In this document: one piece after another, positions 44,379 through 55,790 of the stretch
Numbering within the stretch: the first letter of the stretch is position 1
Layout of the letters: the number at the start of each line of letters is the position of its first letter
Program-made: the position numbers and the translations under genes
Source of the DNA: Patellaria atrata CBS 101060
Lineage: Eukaryota; Ascomycota; Dothideomycetes; Patellariales; Patellariaceae
Reading direction: 5' to 3'
NCBI GenBank assembly: GCA_010093705.1
Contig: MU006096.1
Coordinates: forward strand, 677,908 to 741,907
DNA: 64,000 bases
The notes under the pieces: model-generated
Told to the model about the DNA's origin: nothing
Seen by the model: the letters and a program-made list of their open reading frames with translations, nothing else
The model's database searches: none

Positions 44379-45200
44379 TTGAGCAGCTGGGGTGAAAGGA
44401 AATGTGCGTGCTTTATTTTACTCGGGCGGGTAGAGAATCTTATGGTTTCAGTGTCTGAAGCGGGTAAAATGGAAAGTCGATTGGTGCAAGGAAGGGGTAA
44501 TCAAAAAGCTCGGTGGGTGTTATATCCCAGGATCCTCCAAACCGGGACCTTAGCTCTAGTAGATGGTCCACGAAATCCATTGCTTGCGGATCTGCATTTT
44601 ATGCCGCATTTATAAGGCTTCTATCGAAATAACACTACTTGATGAGGTAGTATAAATTCAACTTGGCACTGATCTACACAATGCTAAAACAACCAGTCTT
44701 TGAATATAAATATCTCTGATAATACATGTTTGTTCGTCAAAAATTTTCTTCCCCAATAATCCTTCCCGAACCACTGAATCCGAAAGATCTTGGTATGACT
44801 CAAATCCCAGGTTAGATAATAGTGATATACGCCGCTTTAGCCGAAATATGATAGTACATGTATGATATGCCTATAAGAGGGATCCAGGGCCAAAACTGTT
44901 CTAACTGCTACGATTTTGTGCAATCTGAAAAGTGTACCGCCATGCTGATGGTAGGGTTGAGAAAGCTCTCCCACAAAAGAACGCCCTAAATCCTTTTGAT
45001 GCATTCAAAGAAAATTTGCACAGAACGTGGAATTAAATGCGACTGTCGATCGTAACCCCTTACCAATCCGTGGATCTAAGAATAAACCAAAAACTCCCAC
45101 AATGCCGGGCCTGATATTGAAAAAGCGGTGTTCCGCTCCAGAGCTTAGTGACAGTGCTCTAGAGCGCCGCAGCGGAATCTTTGCTACCCTGTTATTATCA
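44379..45200. other. Spacer after CLP1, no gene
   Basis: This contains the CLP1 3' region and AT-rich text. Small frames on both strands near 45005-45250 have no likeness to known families. It leads into the decayed locus that follows. Confidence 0.35.
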
Positions 45201-47380
45201 AGATCTATTTGGTGACGAGATGAACGGAGGGGGCGATAAACCCCATCCACTGGGATCTGAGCTTCTCATAAGTTGAGATTGTAGAGCATCTGATTCACCG
45301 GATTGAGGTGATGACAAACTTTACCCAGGCGACTTTGATTTCGTGAAGTGCGAGAAGGAAAGGGGGTCAACCGGGGAAGAGTGAACGTGTTCCGTATCAC
45401 CAGATGGAGGTGGTGACATGCCCCATCCAGGAGTCTCTGGGTTCGGGGGGTAAGAGGGCACAAGAAGGTTCACCAGGGTAGAGTGAACGTCTTCCGTATC
45501 GCTAGATGGGCGGCACGGTAGTCTCGATCCGGGAGTATTAGACTGATCTATAATATTGTTCGAAGACGGCGGTAAGTCCCAATTACTGGCGAGGCTTTGA
45601 AGCCTTGGTTTAGAGGCCGAGTGCTTTGGTAATTCTGACCCAAGTAATTCTTTACCACTTGAGCCATTGTTGTCCATATGCTCCTCCTGAACTTCACCTG
45701 CGGTTTTGAACGAATGCGGCTGTGAACCCAAACTGCTCAAGAGAGTTTGAATTGCCAGCTTGGGAGCTAAGGGGGCTCGCAGTTCGAATCTGGGTTCGGA
45801 TAGCTGATTGATTTTCAAGCGATTGTCGTGTATAGTTCCCTCTTGAAGTGGATCTATATCGGTCTCTAAGTCTTCCGAATGATTTTCGCCTGTAGAAGCA
45901 TTCTCGTTGGATAGAGCTCTCCACCATTCAATACTTTGACCTCTTTTTAGTAGATGGGCCTACAACTTTTGCCGACTCACGTCAGCCTTTAAGTTTAATT
46001 TGTCCATCTCCAATTTCAGTTCAGCAGCGATGGCAGAGTCTGTCACGAATTCTAGTCGACGTGTAAGGATCGGAGAGTACTCAAAGCAAGCCCTTTGATA
46101 CATGTTAATCCACTTCTTTAACCATGTTCTCCATTCCTCAGAAACTCTGAACGTTTTAAAAGATTCGAGGAGTCCCAGCTTATCATAGAGGTCACGAACA
46201 TCTAGGGACGCTCTCAACAAATATCTTTTGAAGTAAAACTGAAATAAAACCGACCGCGGTTGATGTATGCTTGGTAATCGTAGTCGAGCGTCGGAATGCT
46301 TATAGGACGCAACATTCAGTTGAACAGCTTGACGTGTGAACACGGCAAGGTTGAAAAGGGGGCCGAGTCTGTTTAGTGTACCCAAGCGACGCAGGTCATC
46401 CATGAGCGAAATAATGCTAGAAAAATAACAATGTTTGAGGTCTCTCATCGTGTCTCGCTCTTCCGAAGGTTCCCGTTGTTGTTAAATTAATAAAGGCTCT
46501 ATGGAGGAGTAAAATCTTGATTGTATTTTGTTTGAAATTGGGTTATCATGGTAGATAATATCTTCCGTTCGATTTCTCAATTGTGGTAAAGATGGACTAC
46601 TTCCTTCTGAAGATGGCAATATAGAAGCCATAATCTCAATCGATGCATTGAGAGACGATATCCTTTCAGTGGCTGTAAATGAATCATTTTTAAGAGATCT
46701 GCAAGAGATCTAATAACTTCCCGATCACTGATGTTATAACACTTAGCGCCAATGGCCTTGGGTTCTACAATCCGAATTAAGCTTTGATTTTTGGGAATGC
46801 GGGGACTGGATTTCTCAAGTCTTTCTAGTTACTCGGAGAATTTGCGATCAGCGCAGAGCAACCAAGAAAGGGAGCGCTTTTTAGGGATTATTGGAGAATC
46901 AAGTTCACTCCTAAGAAACTTTCGTAATTTTGGAAGCGGGTGTGGGATCTCTGTATGGTCGCCAGGATGTAATGGCTGATATGTTTCATAATCAGATCTC
47001 TGCGGAGGTTCATCTTCTTTTGTAGTATACAACTGCCGGTACAGTTCGTGATCAGATCTCAGTCGAGGCTCATCCAGTTTTGGTATGGATGTATGTCCAT
47101 TTTCGTCTGCAGTGGCTAGAGGTCTAAAGGCTATTGAATGAGACTTACCTAATTTCGCCCCACAGAAGACCTGGTTATCTGAGTGATACGCACTTTGTGA
47201 GGATTCTTCTCGCGGGTCGATTCGCAAAGCAACAGTCGGCTTTCGCTTTGAGAAGCACCGCTTATATCGACATTGATTGACCCTGAAACCCGCAATGATG
47301 GAATTTGACACACGCATATCCCCCGAAAAGAGCAGCGATGGTATGAATTTGCCCGAAACATGGTTGAAGGGTGGCTTCAT
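45200..47380 (-). pseudogene. Broken or unrecognised multi-part coding locus
   Basis: Several sizeable minus-strand reading frames lie head to tail: 47380-46829 (with a repeated DEP.(L/Q)RSD.E.Y motif), 46448-45960 (helical, with LFQFYFKRYLLRASLDVRDLY and EWRTWLKKWINMYQ) and 45818-45321 (Ser/Pro-rich). The last two share one frame, and the text between them still reads like protein. Together this suggests one former gene of about 2 kb with a few breaks. The 3' part holds about three diverged copies of a 102-bp (34-residue) tandem repeat at 45290-45530 (DTE.VHS...V.PL motif). I do not recognise the family and see no retroelement domain. A spliced live gene with unusual introns is the alternative. 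Confidence 0.35.
45290..45530 (-). repeat. Diverged 102-bp tandem repeats (34-residue unit)
   Basis: Words such as GTGAACGT.TTCCGTATC (45381 and 45484) and CCCAGG..(A/T)CT (45324 and 45426) recur 102-103 bp apart. A period divisible by three, and a minus-strand translation repeating DTE(D/H)VHS, indicate a former protein repeat. Confidence 0.55.
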
Positions 47381-49192
47381 TCGGCATTATAAGGATGTTA
47401 ACGGGAAAGAATGAGATATTTGTTGCGGCACTCGTGGACGCGTTCGAACGACGTTTGATTGTTAACAAGGAAGAAAGGAAAGCGCGGATCATTTCAGGAG
47501 AATCTAAACGGATGCGTCGTGAGAACTGAGATTGCACGAATAAATTGCAGCGGTACTTATTGTCTAAGAGCCGCATATTTGGTAGAAGATTGGGACTTGA
47601 AGTTAAACCTAAGGTTGAATAATGAGAGGCAAGTTTACCCTAATTCTAGAACTAGACTAAGGTAGTTCTGGGAAAGCTGCCGGCTAAAGCTACTTTTATT
47701 AAGTAGCATTATAGTAGGAAGTAATAAGGAACTTGTTTATAATCGATAACGTTACGGTAGATAATCACGGATAATGCTACTTCGTAGTCCTATTGTTGCG
47801 GCACGTTCCTCCTTCTTCCACTGGTCGCGTAGGAAGACAGGAACCGTCCTGTCTGAAAATATGATATCGACAACCGACATTGAGTCGTGTTCTCGAAATA
47901 GTCCTAGTGGAAGCTTCGATGTTAACTGAGCACTAAAGATGTTGCTATTATCGTTAACTGTAATTTTCGAGGTCTGGCGTGCAAGAGACAAAAGTTTACC
48001 CTGAGATAGTTAAGTACAGTAGATCATGGATAATTTGATAGGTTAGATATATTTGAAAACCTGTTCGTCTAATTAATTGATGCAATGGATCTCAGCTAGC
48101 TATCTTAGCTACAATCCATGCCGCACCTGCGCAGCGCTGCCCACAAACTGCGGGTAGAGCAATTCGAACGCTCGTGGTATTGGTATTGCTGAAGAAAATA
48201 CTTCTATCCAGTCACATTTCAATGCTAGAAGTATGAGTTCCCTAGATTTTAATATATTGGACTTATCATCTAATTCACAAATAGGTTCAGTAATCGTGAA
48301 TGAGTGACCGGTAACGGCTAAGTGCTGTCAACTCTTCCACAACTCCATTGAGTGACCCAGTCTGCGATTCTGACAAGATCCTCAACCTTAGTAAGGAAGC
48401 TTTCTCAAATTACTATCTCGCAATAAGAAAACAAACTATGCAGAAACATATAATCGCATCTCTTCAGCAGTTTCGGGGGGTTGTTAATACGATACTTATC
48501 TTTCTTGATTATTTCAATGATAAGGATGCCTATGTCTATGGGGATTCAAGTTTTGATTGTGCTCTTTCCCTAGAGATGATGTAAGAAAACCCTGTTGGGA
48601 ACTGTAGTGTCAAAATTCTTAATATATGGCTATCGTTGAAGGGGAGGGAATAAATGATCAACATCCTCTACTTCGCTCCTTTTGACGTTCGGATCCAAAT
48701 CTGCTCGAAGTCTCATGACATTATCTTTCTCTTAAATAAGGATACGTAGAATAAAAGGATAGACATATAAATTGGTTCGCACTCCGTGAGTAATAAACGG
48801 AAAATAGCCAGAGATATACTTGAGAGAGTACGAAATTCGGCAGATTACTCATAATATTTCATGCAGCACCCCAGGGAGAACCAGCTTGGGAAATGGTGTA
48901 GATTATCATCCGACTCGGTTGAAACGATCAAAGCCGCCGAGTAAACGTGGAAACCCCGTAGAAGCATTCGGATGATTTGTTTTTAAACCTGGTATTCTTC
49001 GATGAGTGATGCAAGGTGCGGTAGATTCGCGCCATCGTTGAGTGTTGATTGAGGTGGTTTCGGAGCGGGGAATCCTTTCGTTCCGACGCCAAGACTCACC
49101 TCCAAACCCACAAACGAAATTCCACTACGCACGACAGCAATAGCGAACTTCGATTGCGAGACCAACAGCAACCTCCCCACGACTCGCCCAAA
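47381..49192. other. Gene-poor stretch upstream of RPL9
   Basis: Small frames exist at 47752-47991 (minus, 79 codons) and 48348-48584 (plus, 78 codons), neither recognised. Text is AT-rich with many stops. The last 200 bases are the RPL9 promoter and leader. Confidence 0.35.
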
Positions 49193-50007
49193 ATGAAGTA
49201 CATTCATTCAGAAGAGTCGCTAACGATCCCAGACAATGGTAAGCTGTCGCAGCTTCTTCGAATCGCATTGACGAGCAGAGAACTTATAACTATCTTAGTC
49301 AAGGTCCACATCAAGACTCGAGTCGTAACGGTTGAGGGCCCACGAGGTATACACCCATGGACATTACAAGTTTCGGATGGTTGAGGACTAATATGATAAT
49401 AGGAAAACTTACAAAGAACCTCGGACATCTTGCTGTTTCCTTCTCACACCCGAAAAAGAACGTTATCAACATCGAACTCCACCACGGCTCTCGCAAGAAT
49501 GTCGCTACCCTCCGCACAGTCCGAACACTTATAAACAACTTGATCATTGGCGTGACAAAGGGATTCAAATACAAGATGCGATACGTCTACGCCCATTTCC
49601 CGATTAACGTCAATATCGACAAGAACGCAGAGACCGGTCTTTACGAGGTGGAGATTCGGTATGTATTACCGACAATGGAAAGAGTAATATTTAGGGTAAA
49701 ATTAGACTGATATGGTAATAGAAACTTCATTGGCGAGAAGATTGTCCGACATGTGACAATGCAACCTGGTGTCGATGTTGAGACTTCTAAGAACCAGAAG
49801 GATGAGATTCAACTGACGGGCAACTCTTTGGAGAACGTGTCGCAAAGCGCGGCGGATATTCAGCAGATTTGCAGAGTCAAGAACAAGGATATCCGAAAGG
49901 TTTGTGGAAACCGTTCAATTCAGCGGTCTGAACACTCACTAATGCGATAATAGTTCTTGGACGGTCTGTACGTATCGGAGAAGGGTAACATTGATGAAGA
50001 TGCGTGA
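49193..50007 (+). CDS. RPL9: 60S ribosomal protein L9 (uL6)
   Basis: Large-subunit ribosomal protein near the sarcin-ricin loop. Five exons: 49193-49238, 49299-49346, 49403-49658, 49722-49899 and 49954-50007, giving 193 residues as expected. Recognisable text: [41 protein letters not shown] across the first splices, [50 protein letters not shown] and the end [17 protein letters not shown]. The short early exons and high intron number are typical for ribosomal protein genes of these fungi. Introns end in AATAG or CTTAG; two lack an obvious strong branch but all keep the frame. Cytosolic. Confidence 0.96.
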
Positions 50008-50259
50008 GTGGGATGAAATGGGTGGTTTGTAAGAAACGGTGCTTCTTTGCGGCATAACAGCATTCGGCGCAAATCTAGTAGTTCGATGCAAAATTCTAAC
50101 GGTTCAAATCAACGTCTATCTGCACCAGGTCTGAAATTGCGACTTATTGTCTTAATGCTCACTCTAACATAGTCCTTGGGATTCTGTATGGCGCGAGTGA
50201 ACACCAGATGATATCCCCGATATTCTCACTTTACGCCCATGGATGTATCGTTTCATAAC

Positions 50260-51874
50260 TTACTCTGTATCAACAGTTACCTCAGGCTCAATCTTCACAT
50301 CCGTCAATCCTTTGAACTCGGCCTTTAACCTTTCCTCAGATACAAGAAAGCTCTTCGGAAACCAATCGATTTCCTCCACCGTACCACCTCTCATCAGATG
50401 TGTCAGAGCTTCCGCACATTTCAAACAGAGTACCATACCTGTGATAATCATACATCAGCCCAAAACATACAACCCACAAACCAACATATTGAAACTTACC
50501 ATGTCCATTAAAGCCAGCACTAACCCACAACCCCTTTTTGGCCGGTAGCTCCCCCACAAACGGATGCCCATCCGCAGTCGCGCCCATAATCCCAGTCCAC
50601 TCCTTCTTAACCCTCCCCTCCTCCCCTTCCACATCATCCCCCCAATTCGGCCTGAAGTAGTCCCTCGCAACGCCCTTAAGATACAGGGAATTCGTAGGAT
50701 TCAGCACCGAATCGTCCGTATTACCATATTCCGAGATCCCATTCTTCGGTAAACGTCCGAGACCTCCCCCAATCACGATATCCCACCCTTTCCCAGATTG
50801 CCCTGAGAGGGGCCGTGGAACCATATACTCATACCCATGCTTGTAAATAAACGAATACGTAACCGGAAGCGCGTCCTCCGGCATCCCACTCCCAGGCCTC
50901 TGCGCGGTAACCTGTCCCCTCAACGGGACAATGACCCCCTTAAACTCCCGCGCTATGTGCGCTGTATACGCATTCGTAGCCAAGACGACATTTCTCGCCC
51001 TGACCTCCCCCCGTTCCGTCTGCACGATCCACCTATAAACCCCCCCTTCCTCCTCCTCCTCCTCCTCCTCCTCCTCCTCCTCCTCATCTACCGGTCTAAC
51101 ACCCACAACACCCGTCTCAGTCTGCAGATTCATCCCCCGAGCCACACACATCTCCACCAACGCGGTAGTAAACCCATACCCACTCACCCGACCCCCCTCA
51201 TACACGAACCCACCCCTCAACCGTCCTCCCAGTCCATCCTCCCCCGCAACCAAGAACCTTTCCCGCGTCGCTTCCACATCCAAGATCTCATACCCCCCAA
51301 TCCCCTCCTTACCGAACGCCTCCCTCATCGCCTCGATGGCCGCGACCCCCGCCTCCCACGCTTCCGCATCATAAACCACATCCACCGTCTCACAGGGGAA
51401 ACTTTCCGCTCTGTTTCTGAGGAAGGGATGGGCCGCCAACGCGTGCACAGCTCGTATGTTCGCGCGTTCGAGTTCCGCTATCCTGCGCGCTTCGGCTGCG
51501 CCGTGGGCGCATACGTTGGAGGCGTAGGTCCGGTAGGAAGCCGCTTTGGTGTGGGCGCCGTTGCGGCCGGTGGCGCCGGAGGTGAGGGGGCGGGCGTCGA
51601 GCATTAGGACGGTCGCTGTGGTGCTATCGGGTACATCTGTGTTCGTGCTGCTTTCGGGCCTTGTGCGCGTGTGGGAGGAGGGGAAGAGAGGGAGTAGGAG
51701 GTTGTAAGCTACACAGGCGCCGCTGATGCCGGAGCCGATTATGAGGGTGTCGGCTGTCGTGGGGAGGCTGGGCGTGCTGCGGTGGGTTGAGAGAGGGTGG
51801 GGGGTGGTTTGCCAGTAGGAGGGGGTTGGGGTGGGGTAAGGGAGGGAGACGGGGATTTGGGCGCGGGTTTCCAT
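50260..51874 (-). CDS. FAD-dependent oxidoreductase (DAO family)
   Basis: Flavoprotein of the D-amino-acid oxidase-like fold, close to fungal enzymes acting on amino-group or small-molecule substrates; the substrate is unknown. Minus-strand exons 51874-50500 and 50438-50260 (61-nt intron, GTAAGT donor) give 517 residues. The FAD-binding Rossmann motif is LIIGSGISGACVAYNLL (about 45-60). RPLTSGATGRNGAH, ARNVVLATNAYTAHI and VIVPLRGQVTAQRPG are typical family blocks. MGATADGHPFVGELP then LWVSAGFNGHGM spans the splice and completes the FAD site. A run of 13-14 Glu codons (CTC repeats on the plus strand, 51046-51084) sits in a surface loop. No signal peptide or peroxisomal tail is evident. Convergent with RPL9 across 252 bp. 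Confidence 0.88.
51046..51084. repeat. CTC/GAG microsatellite in the FAD oxidoreductase
   Basis: About 13 perfect CCT/CTC triplets on the plus strand, read as a Glu run on the minus strand. Such triplet runs vary in length between isolates. Confidence 0.9.
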
Positions 51875-52528
51875 TTGAGGTGGAGGTTGTGGGAGAGAGG
51901 CGTTGGATGGTATGTAGGTCCGACGAAAGGGTGGATGGCGTATAATGTAGAGGTGGAATAATGTCCTGTGTATTGAGGTATGAGTAGGTGCTAAATAGTA
52001 CAGTACCTGCTGCTGCGTTGGTTGATGTGAGTTGGTTAGTTTCTCAGAATTGAGGAGGATGGTAATATGAAGAGGGAATGTAGTATATTTGACTCCTATA
52101 CTCCTACCTATCGAGCTACCTTAAGTACTGAACTGGGTAACCGTTTTCGTGGGTGAAGGTGGAGAGGAAGGTGCAGGGCCGTATCAGGGTCCGGTTGTAC
52201 TTGCCTAAACAGGAATGGTAGGTGATTGGAGTGGTCGGAATAATCTTTTCCCCAAGTGAACTTGCGTTCTACTCCATCATCATTTCAGGGAGCACCAAAG
52301 CATGTCGAAAACACTTTATAAAAACGAAGAGTTGGAGATAAAATTTACCTCTATTGATCGAAGCTAATCCGGCTAGATGAGCCCTCGAGGAGGACAGGCA
52401 TCCAGCAATGCTTCTGGCAGTGATGAAGACTACAATACATGTAAGAGCTATCCCTATAGCTCCCTGATACGCCAAACGGAACCCACGATCGATTCGCAGT
52501 CATTCCTCGGCGGAATGTAGTCAAACTT
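51875..52528. other. Spacer between two minus-strand genes
   Basis: This 654-bp gap holds the promoter of the FAD oxidoreductase gene and the 3' region of the gene ending at 52529. An AGTACAGTACCTG word lies near 51996. Small frames here are not credited. Confidence 0.4.
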
Positions 52529-53372
52529 CTATTCGGCGTCCTTCTTCTTGGACTTCTTGGAGCTCGACGGAGCACCTTCCTTCTTCTGGTGCACAATGAA
52601 GCGAGTGTAGCATTCGTCCTTATCCCACTCGAAACCTGCGAGGATTGGGTTGTCGAGTTCGTCATCGGCCTATTCAAGATAAGAACTTGGCAACCAAGAG
52701 CATGGAACACAATGGGCAAACAATAGCAACATAACATTAAGAGAAGGCAATTCGATGCTTGACAGGATGGAAGTAAAATACCTTCTTCTTAAACTGCTTG
52801 TAGATTGCATCTAATGCATCCTTGATTGTGACTCCCTTCAAGTTCCGTGCAGTGACTTCTAGTCCTAGCGGGAAGTGCAGGTCGATCTTCTTGACAGGAG
52901 GATTGCAAAGGAACTTCTTTAGAGTATCTGGTTCGCCCAGCGATGCAGGAGATGTGTTCAGCTTCCTACAATACATTCATCAGCTCGGGTTATCCAAAAG
53001 GATTCAAAACCAGATGTAGGTCGCGTGAGCTCAATTGGAAGCAGTCTTAAGACCAAACACGAACTGAATTTGATTATAGAAGTATGATTGTTGACTTACC
53101 AGTTCAGTTTCTGCGTTTCCGGTGCTATTTTAATTTCCTTCCCTTCCTTTTCTGTTCACAGTCATCAGTTTCTCTTCTCGACCAATTTTGTTCAGTAGGA
53201 GAGAGTCATGTCAAGTGAAGAAGAGATGATACTAACCTAAGTCATTGATGTTGAACACTCCCGTCACACTGCTGCTCGTCCGGCGATGGCCGATCTTCTT
53301 CTCGGTAGGGGAGGTAGAGAGAGTGTCTTCGACAGCTGAGTCGACCTTTGAAAGGGGTACTGGAGTAGCCAT
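52529..53372 (-). CDS. Small conserved fungal protein, weakly DUF6699-like
   Basis: Four minus-strand exons, 53372-53237, 53151-53100, 52965-52782 and 52669-52529, give 170 residues; all three introns have GT/AG ends and keep the frame. I do not firmly recognise the family. The N-terminal about 50 residues are Ser/Thr-rich and disordered (KIGHRRTSSSVTGVFNIND). The middle reads PPVKKIDLHFPLGLEVTARN then GVTIKDALDAIYKQFKKK, and the text GFEWDKDECYTRFIVHQ follows. The beta-strand/VTIKDALDAIY layout weakly resembles DUF6699, a fungal domain of unknown function. The C-terminus is a Lys-rich tail (SSSKKSKKKDAE). The multi-exon structure with clean splicing supports a live gene. No function is proposed. 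Confidence 0.75.
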
Positions 53373-54588
53373 AATGAACGAGTTGATTTTGATTGTTAGA
53401 ATGTACTTGTTTGAGCTACACGCCAAGTGAGATCTGGTTGAGATGTGAATTGATAGCCCTTCTAAAGTATGAAGAGTTGCTAAAGTGTGGTAGATCAGGA
53501 ACAAGAGGAGGTGGTGTGAGAGCAAGAGAGAGAGAAGAAGGGGAAATGCATGCGGGGTTTGAGGGGATCATACGAAGCTCCCAAGGGTCCAAGCAATCCA
53601 TGGCTTCATTCAGGCATAAGAGAGTCACCTGCCCCTCCGTCACCGTCCTTGGTCGTTCGAACAGCGATGATTACGATGATTACGATGGTAACATAATACA
53701 GCTGTCCGAATAGGGTCAAGCGCCAGCCATGTTATCATCTGATTGGTGCATCGGTTGCTGTGCTCGTTTGCGGGGAAAGCTGAATCGTTCCTTCCTGGAG
53801 GGCAACTGGTCACGCCTGCCAATCACGGAGAATGCGGGGAAGCACCAACAGGTGGTCACAGCTTCATTCCGGAGGGCAACAACCAACAAGGTGCAACTTC
53901 CCTCTGAGTTCCTTTCTCATCCATACCTTAGATGTACTACCGTCATGTCACCTGACTCTTCCATCCTTAAGGTACAGTATCATTTGTACAGTACAAGGTA
54001 CCTGACCTGTCATTCACTGTTTTGTACAGTACGGGAAGTATTGTTGCACTCGTCGTCTGCTATTCCAACCATGTACTGTACGATCCCTTAATCCCGAGAA
54101 ACAGAGAACATGAAAATGAAAAAGAAAAAAAATAAATAAATAAAAAGGGCCCGAAACATGGACAAAACGAGATTCAACTATAGTTCAAACGGTAGGATTC
54201 AAGATTGTTATCCCTCATGGAGTGCGGATACACTTATCTCTCATGTATTTCAATTTTCACCGAATCAAGGGGACAGTACTTCAGAGTAGCTATAATGATG
54301 AAGTAGCACTGAGTGAAAGAGGTGGAAGTAACAGCAAACAAACATTGTATACAACCTCTTTCACCAAGTCCTCGGCAAAGAAAATGATAGGTCTCTCCAT
54401 GGCTACTGTCTTGCCCATAACCTCAATCACTTTTCTCATGTCGAGTTTTTCCGTCAGCCTTCTCATACTCATCGTCTTTCTTCTCTATCAGCGCGGTAAT
54501 TGTATCTATCACTTCCTTTTCCTTCATCACACAAGGAATTCTTTTTCTAAACCGACCTCTTGATATAGCCTTGCAGTGTCAATAGGGC
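53373..54588. other. Spacer with recurring TGTACAGTAC words
   Basis: No supported gene. Between 53965 and 54080 the words GTACAGTA, TGTACAGTAC and GTACTGTACG occur repeatedly. A poly-A/AAAT tract lies at 54112-54143. Short frames on both strands at 54222-54563 have no family likeness. Confidence 0.35.
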
Positions 54589-55790
54589 GTGGACACCACA
54601 GTCAATTCCGCTTTAGGGTTAAGTCGAGGTCTCTTAAGAGCAGCTACCTCAGACAACGTCCAAAGTCTGGCGATCGAGGCATATAAGCATCTGGGCAATT
54701 TTATCGCTATATGCCAAAGGACTTGTGAAATAGTGGAACGTACTGTTCCGCCCACACCTCCACACGCCGTGCTGGACTTCATAAGTTTTACTGTAGGATT
54801 CTCTCGTGACGACAGCGCGTCTTACCTAGGCCGAAACCAAGCTGGAACTAAGTTCCTTGGGCTTGCATCTGCTCTTCTCACAGTAGGCGGGCCTTTCGGA
54901 TGCTGAACGATACTTCACAACTTGCTCAACAATCCGATTTGCGATCAAACATTGATACCCACCATGCGGAACCTCGAACTCCTTCTCCGTGCAATAGCAC
55001 CAAGGTGTAGCTGCGCTGGATTTGGAGACTGTGACAAAATGGCAGAAGGTCCTATCCCAGCTCTTAGCGCCGCACAAACTTACATTGTCAACATCACTTC
55101 CTGGTAATCCTGGAATCAGCAGCCTAATAGAAGAGTTCGGTAAGATGAACAGATTAGCTAAGCTTCTATGACGGGTATAACCATCAGAACGAGCGAAGGT
55201 ATCGCATGGATAGCAGCGTTCACCAAGTGGTGCCTGGGAATTGCTCCGTCGATTTATCTACCAAATGGGACGGCTCTGCTACCGCAGAAGGAATCTACAG
55301 TATTAATCACTATAAGGGACGAGTTAGACTTCGAGCTTCTTGTCCACCACCGGTTGAGCAATCTTACCGGACTTTTCGAGCCAGAAATATGGATGTCCGA
55401 TCGATATGTTGTAAAACGTGGCCACATTGACACGAATGAATGGGTCAGCTAAGTCTCTATTGGGAGCCACGGTAGATATTCTCTTCTTTCGCACAATCTA
55501 GGTTCCAGGATAGGTTTCGAAGCCGCAAAAGAAGCTCTTCAATATCTCCTTTCTCTATACATTACAGCGTTCAAATGTTCGTCCGGAACTTTGGAATCTA
55601 TATCTGACATCTATAATCATCTATGGGCGCAGGTTATTCCAAGAGCAGACTCTCCATTGAACCAGCCAGCAAAGGTGATAGCAGGTTTATGTCGCTCTTC
55701 ATCAGGTGCTGCGCCTCTAAACCCATGGGTATCCAACAAGAATATTTCCCTCGTCCTTATCCTGTCTTAGATTTAGACGATGCAGAATTG
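54589..55790 (+). pseudogene. Broken copy of an unrecognised fungal gene
   Basis: One plus-strand frame stays protein-like for about 1.2 kb although interrupted several times by stops. Pieces: NVQSLAIEAYKHLGNFIAICQRTCEIVERT, MRNLELLLRAIAPRCSCAG, IRTSEGIAWIAAFTKWCLGIAPSIYLPNG and FEAAKEALQYLLSLYITAF. The AFTKWCLG-type block, followed by a Gly-rich THGRY-like stretch, resembles a pattern I remember from large unnamed Pezizomycotina proteins, but I cannot name the family. Keeping one frame through many stops suggests point-mutational decay rather than introns. It may represent a former duplicate silenced by repeat-induced point mutation. No viral or retroelement domain is seen. Confidence 0.4.

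Noticed and set aside
45778-45800. tRNA B box (GTTCGAATC)
   Set aside because: No A box or stems nearby, and the word lies within a minus-strand protein-like frame.
50837-51607. 256-codon plus-strand frame rich in Pro/Arg/Leu
   Set aside because: It is antisense to the FAD oxidoreductase and mirrors its codon bias; no known motif.
45200-55790. Stop-codon reassignment or programmed read-through to explain frames with internal stops
   Set aside because: All recognised genes in the window end at ordinary TAA, TAG or TGA codons at the family's usual length, so decay is the simpler explanation.
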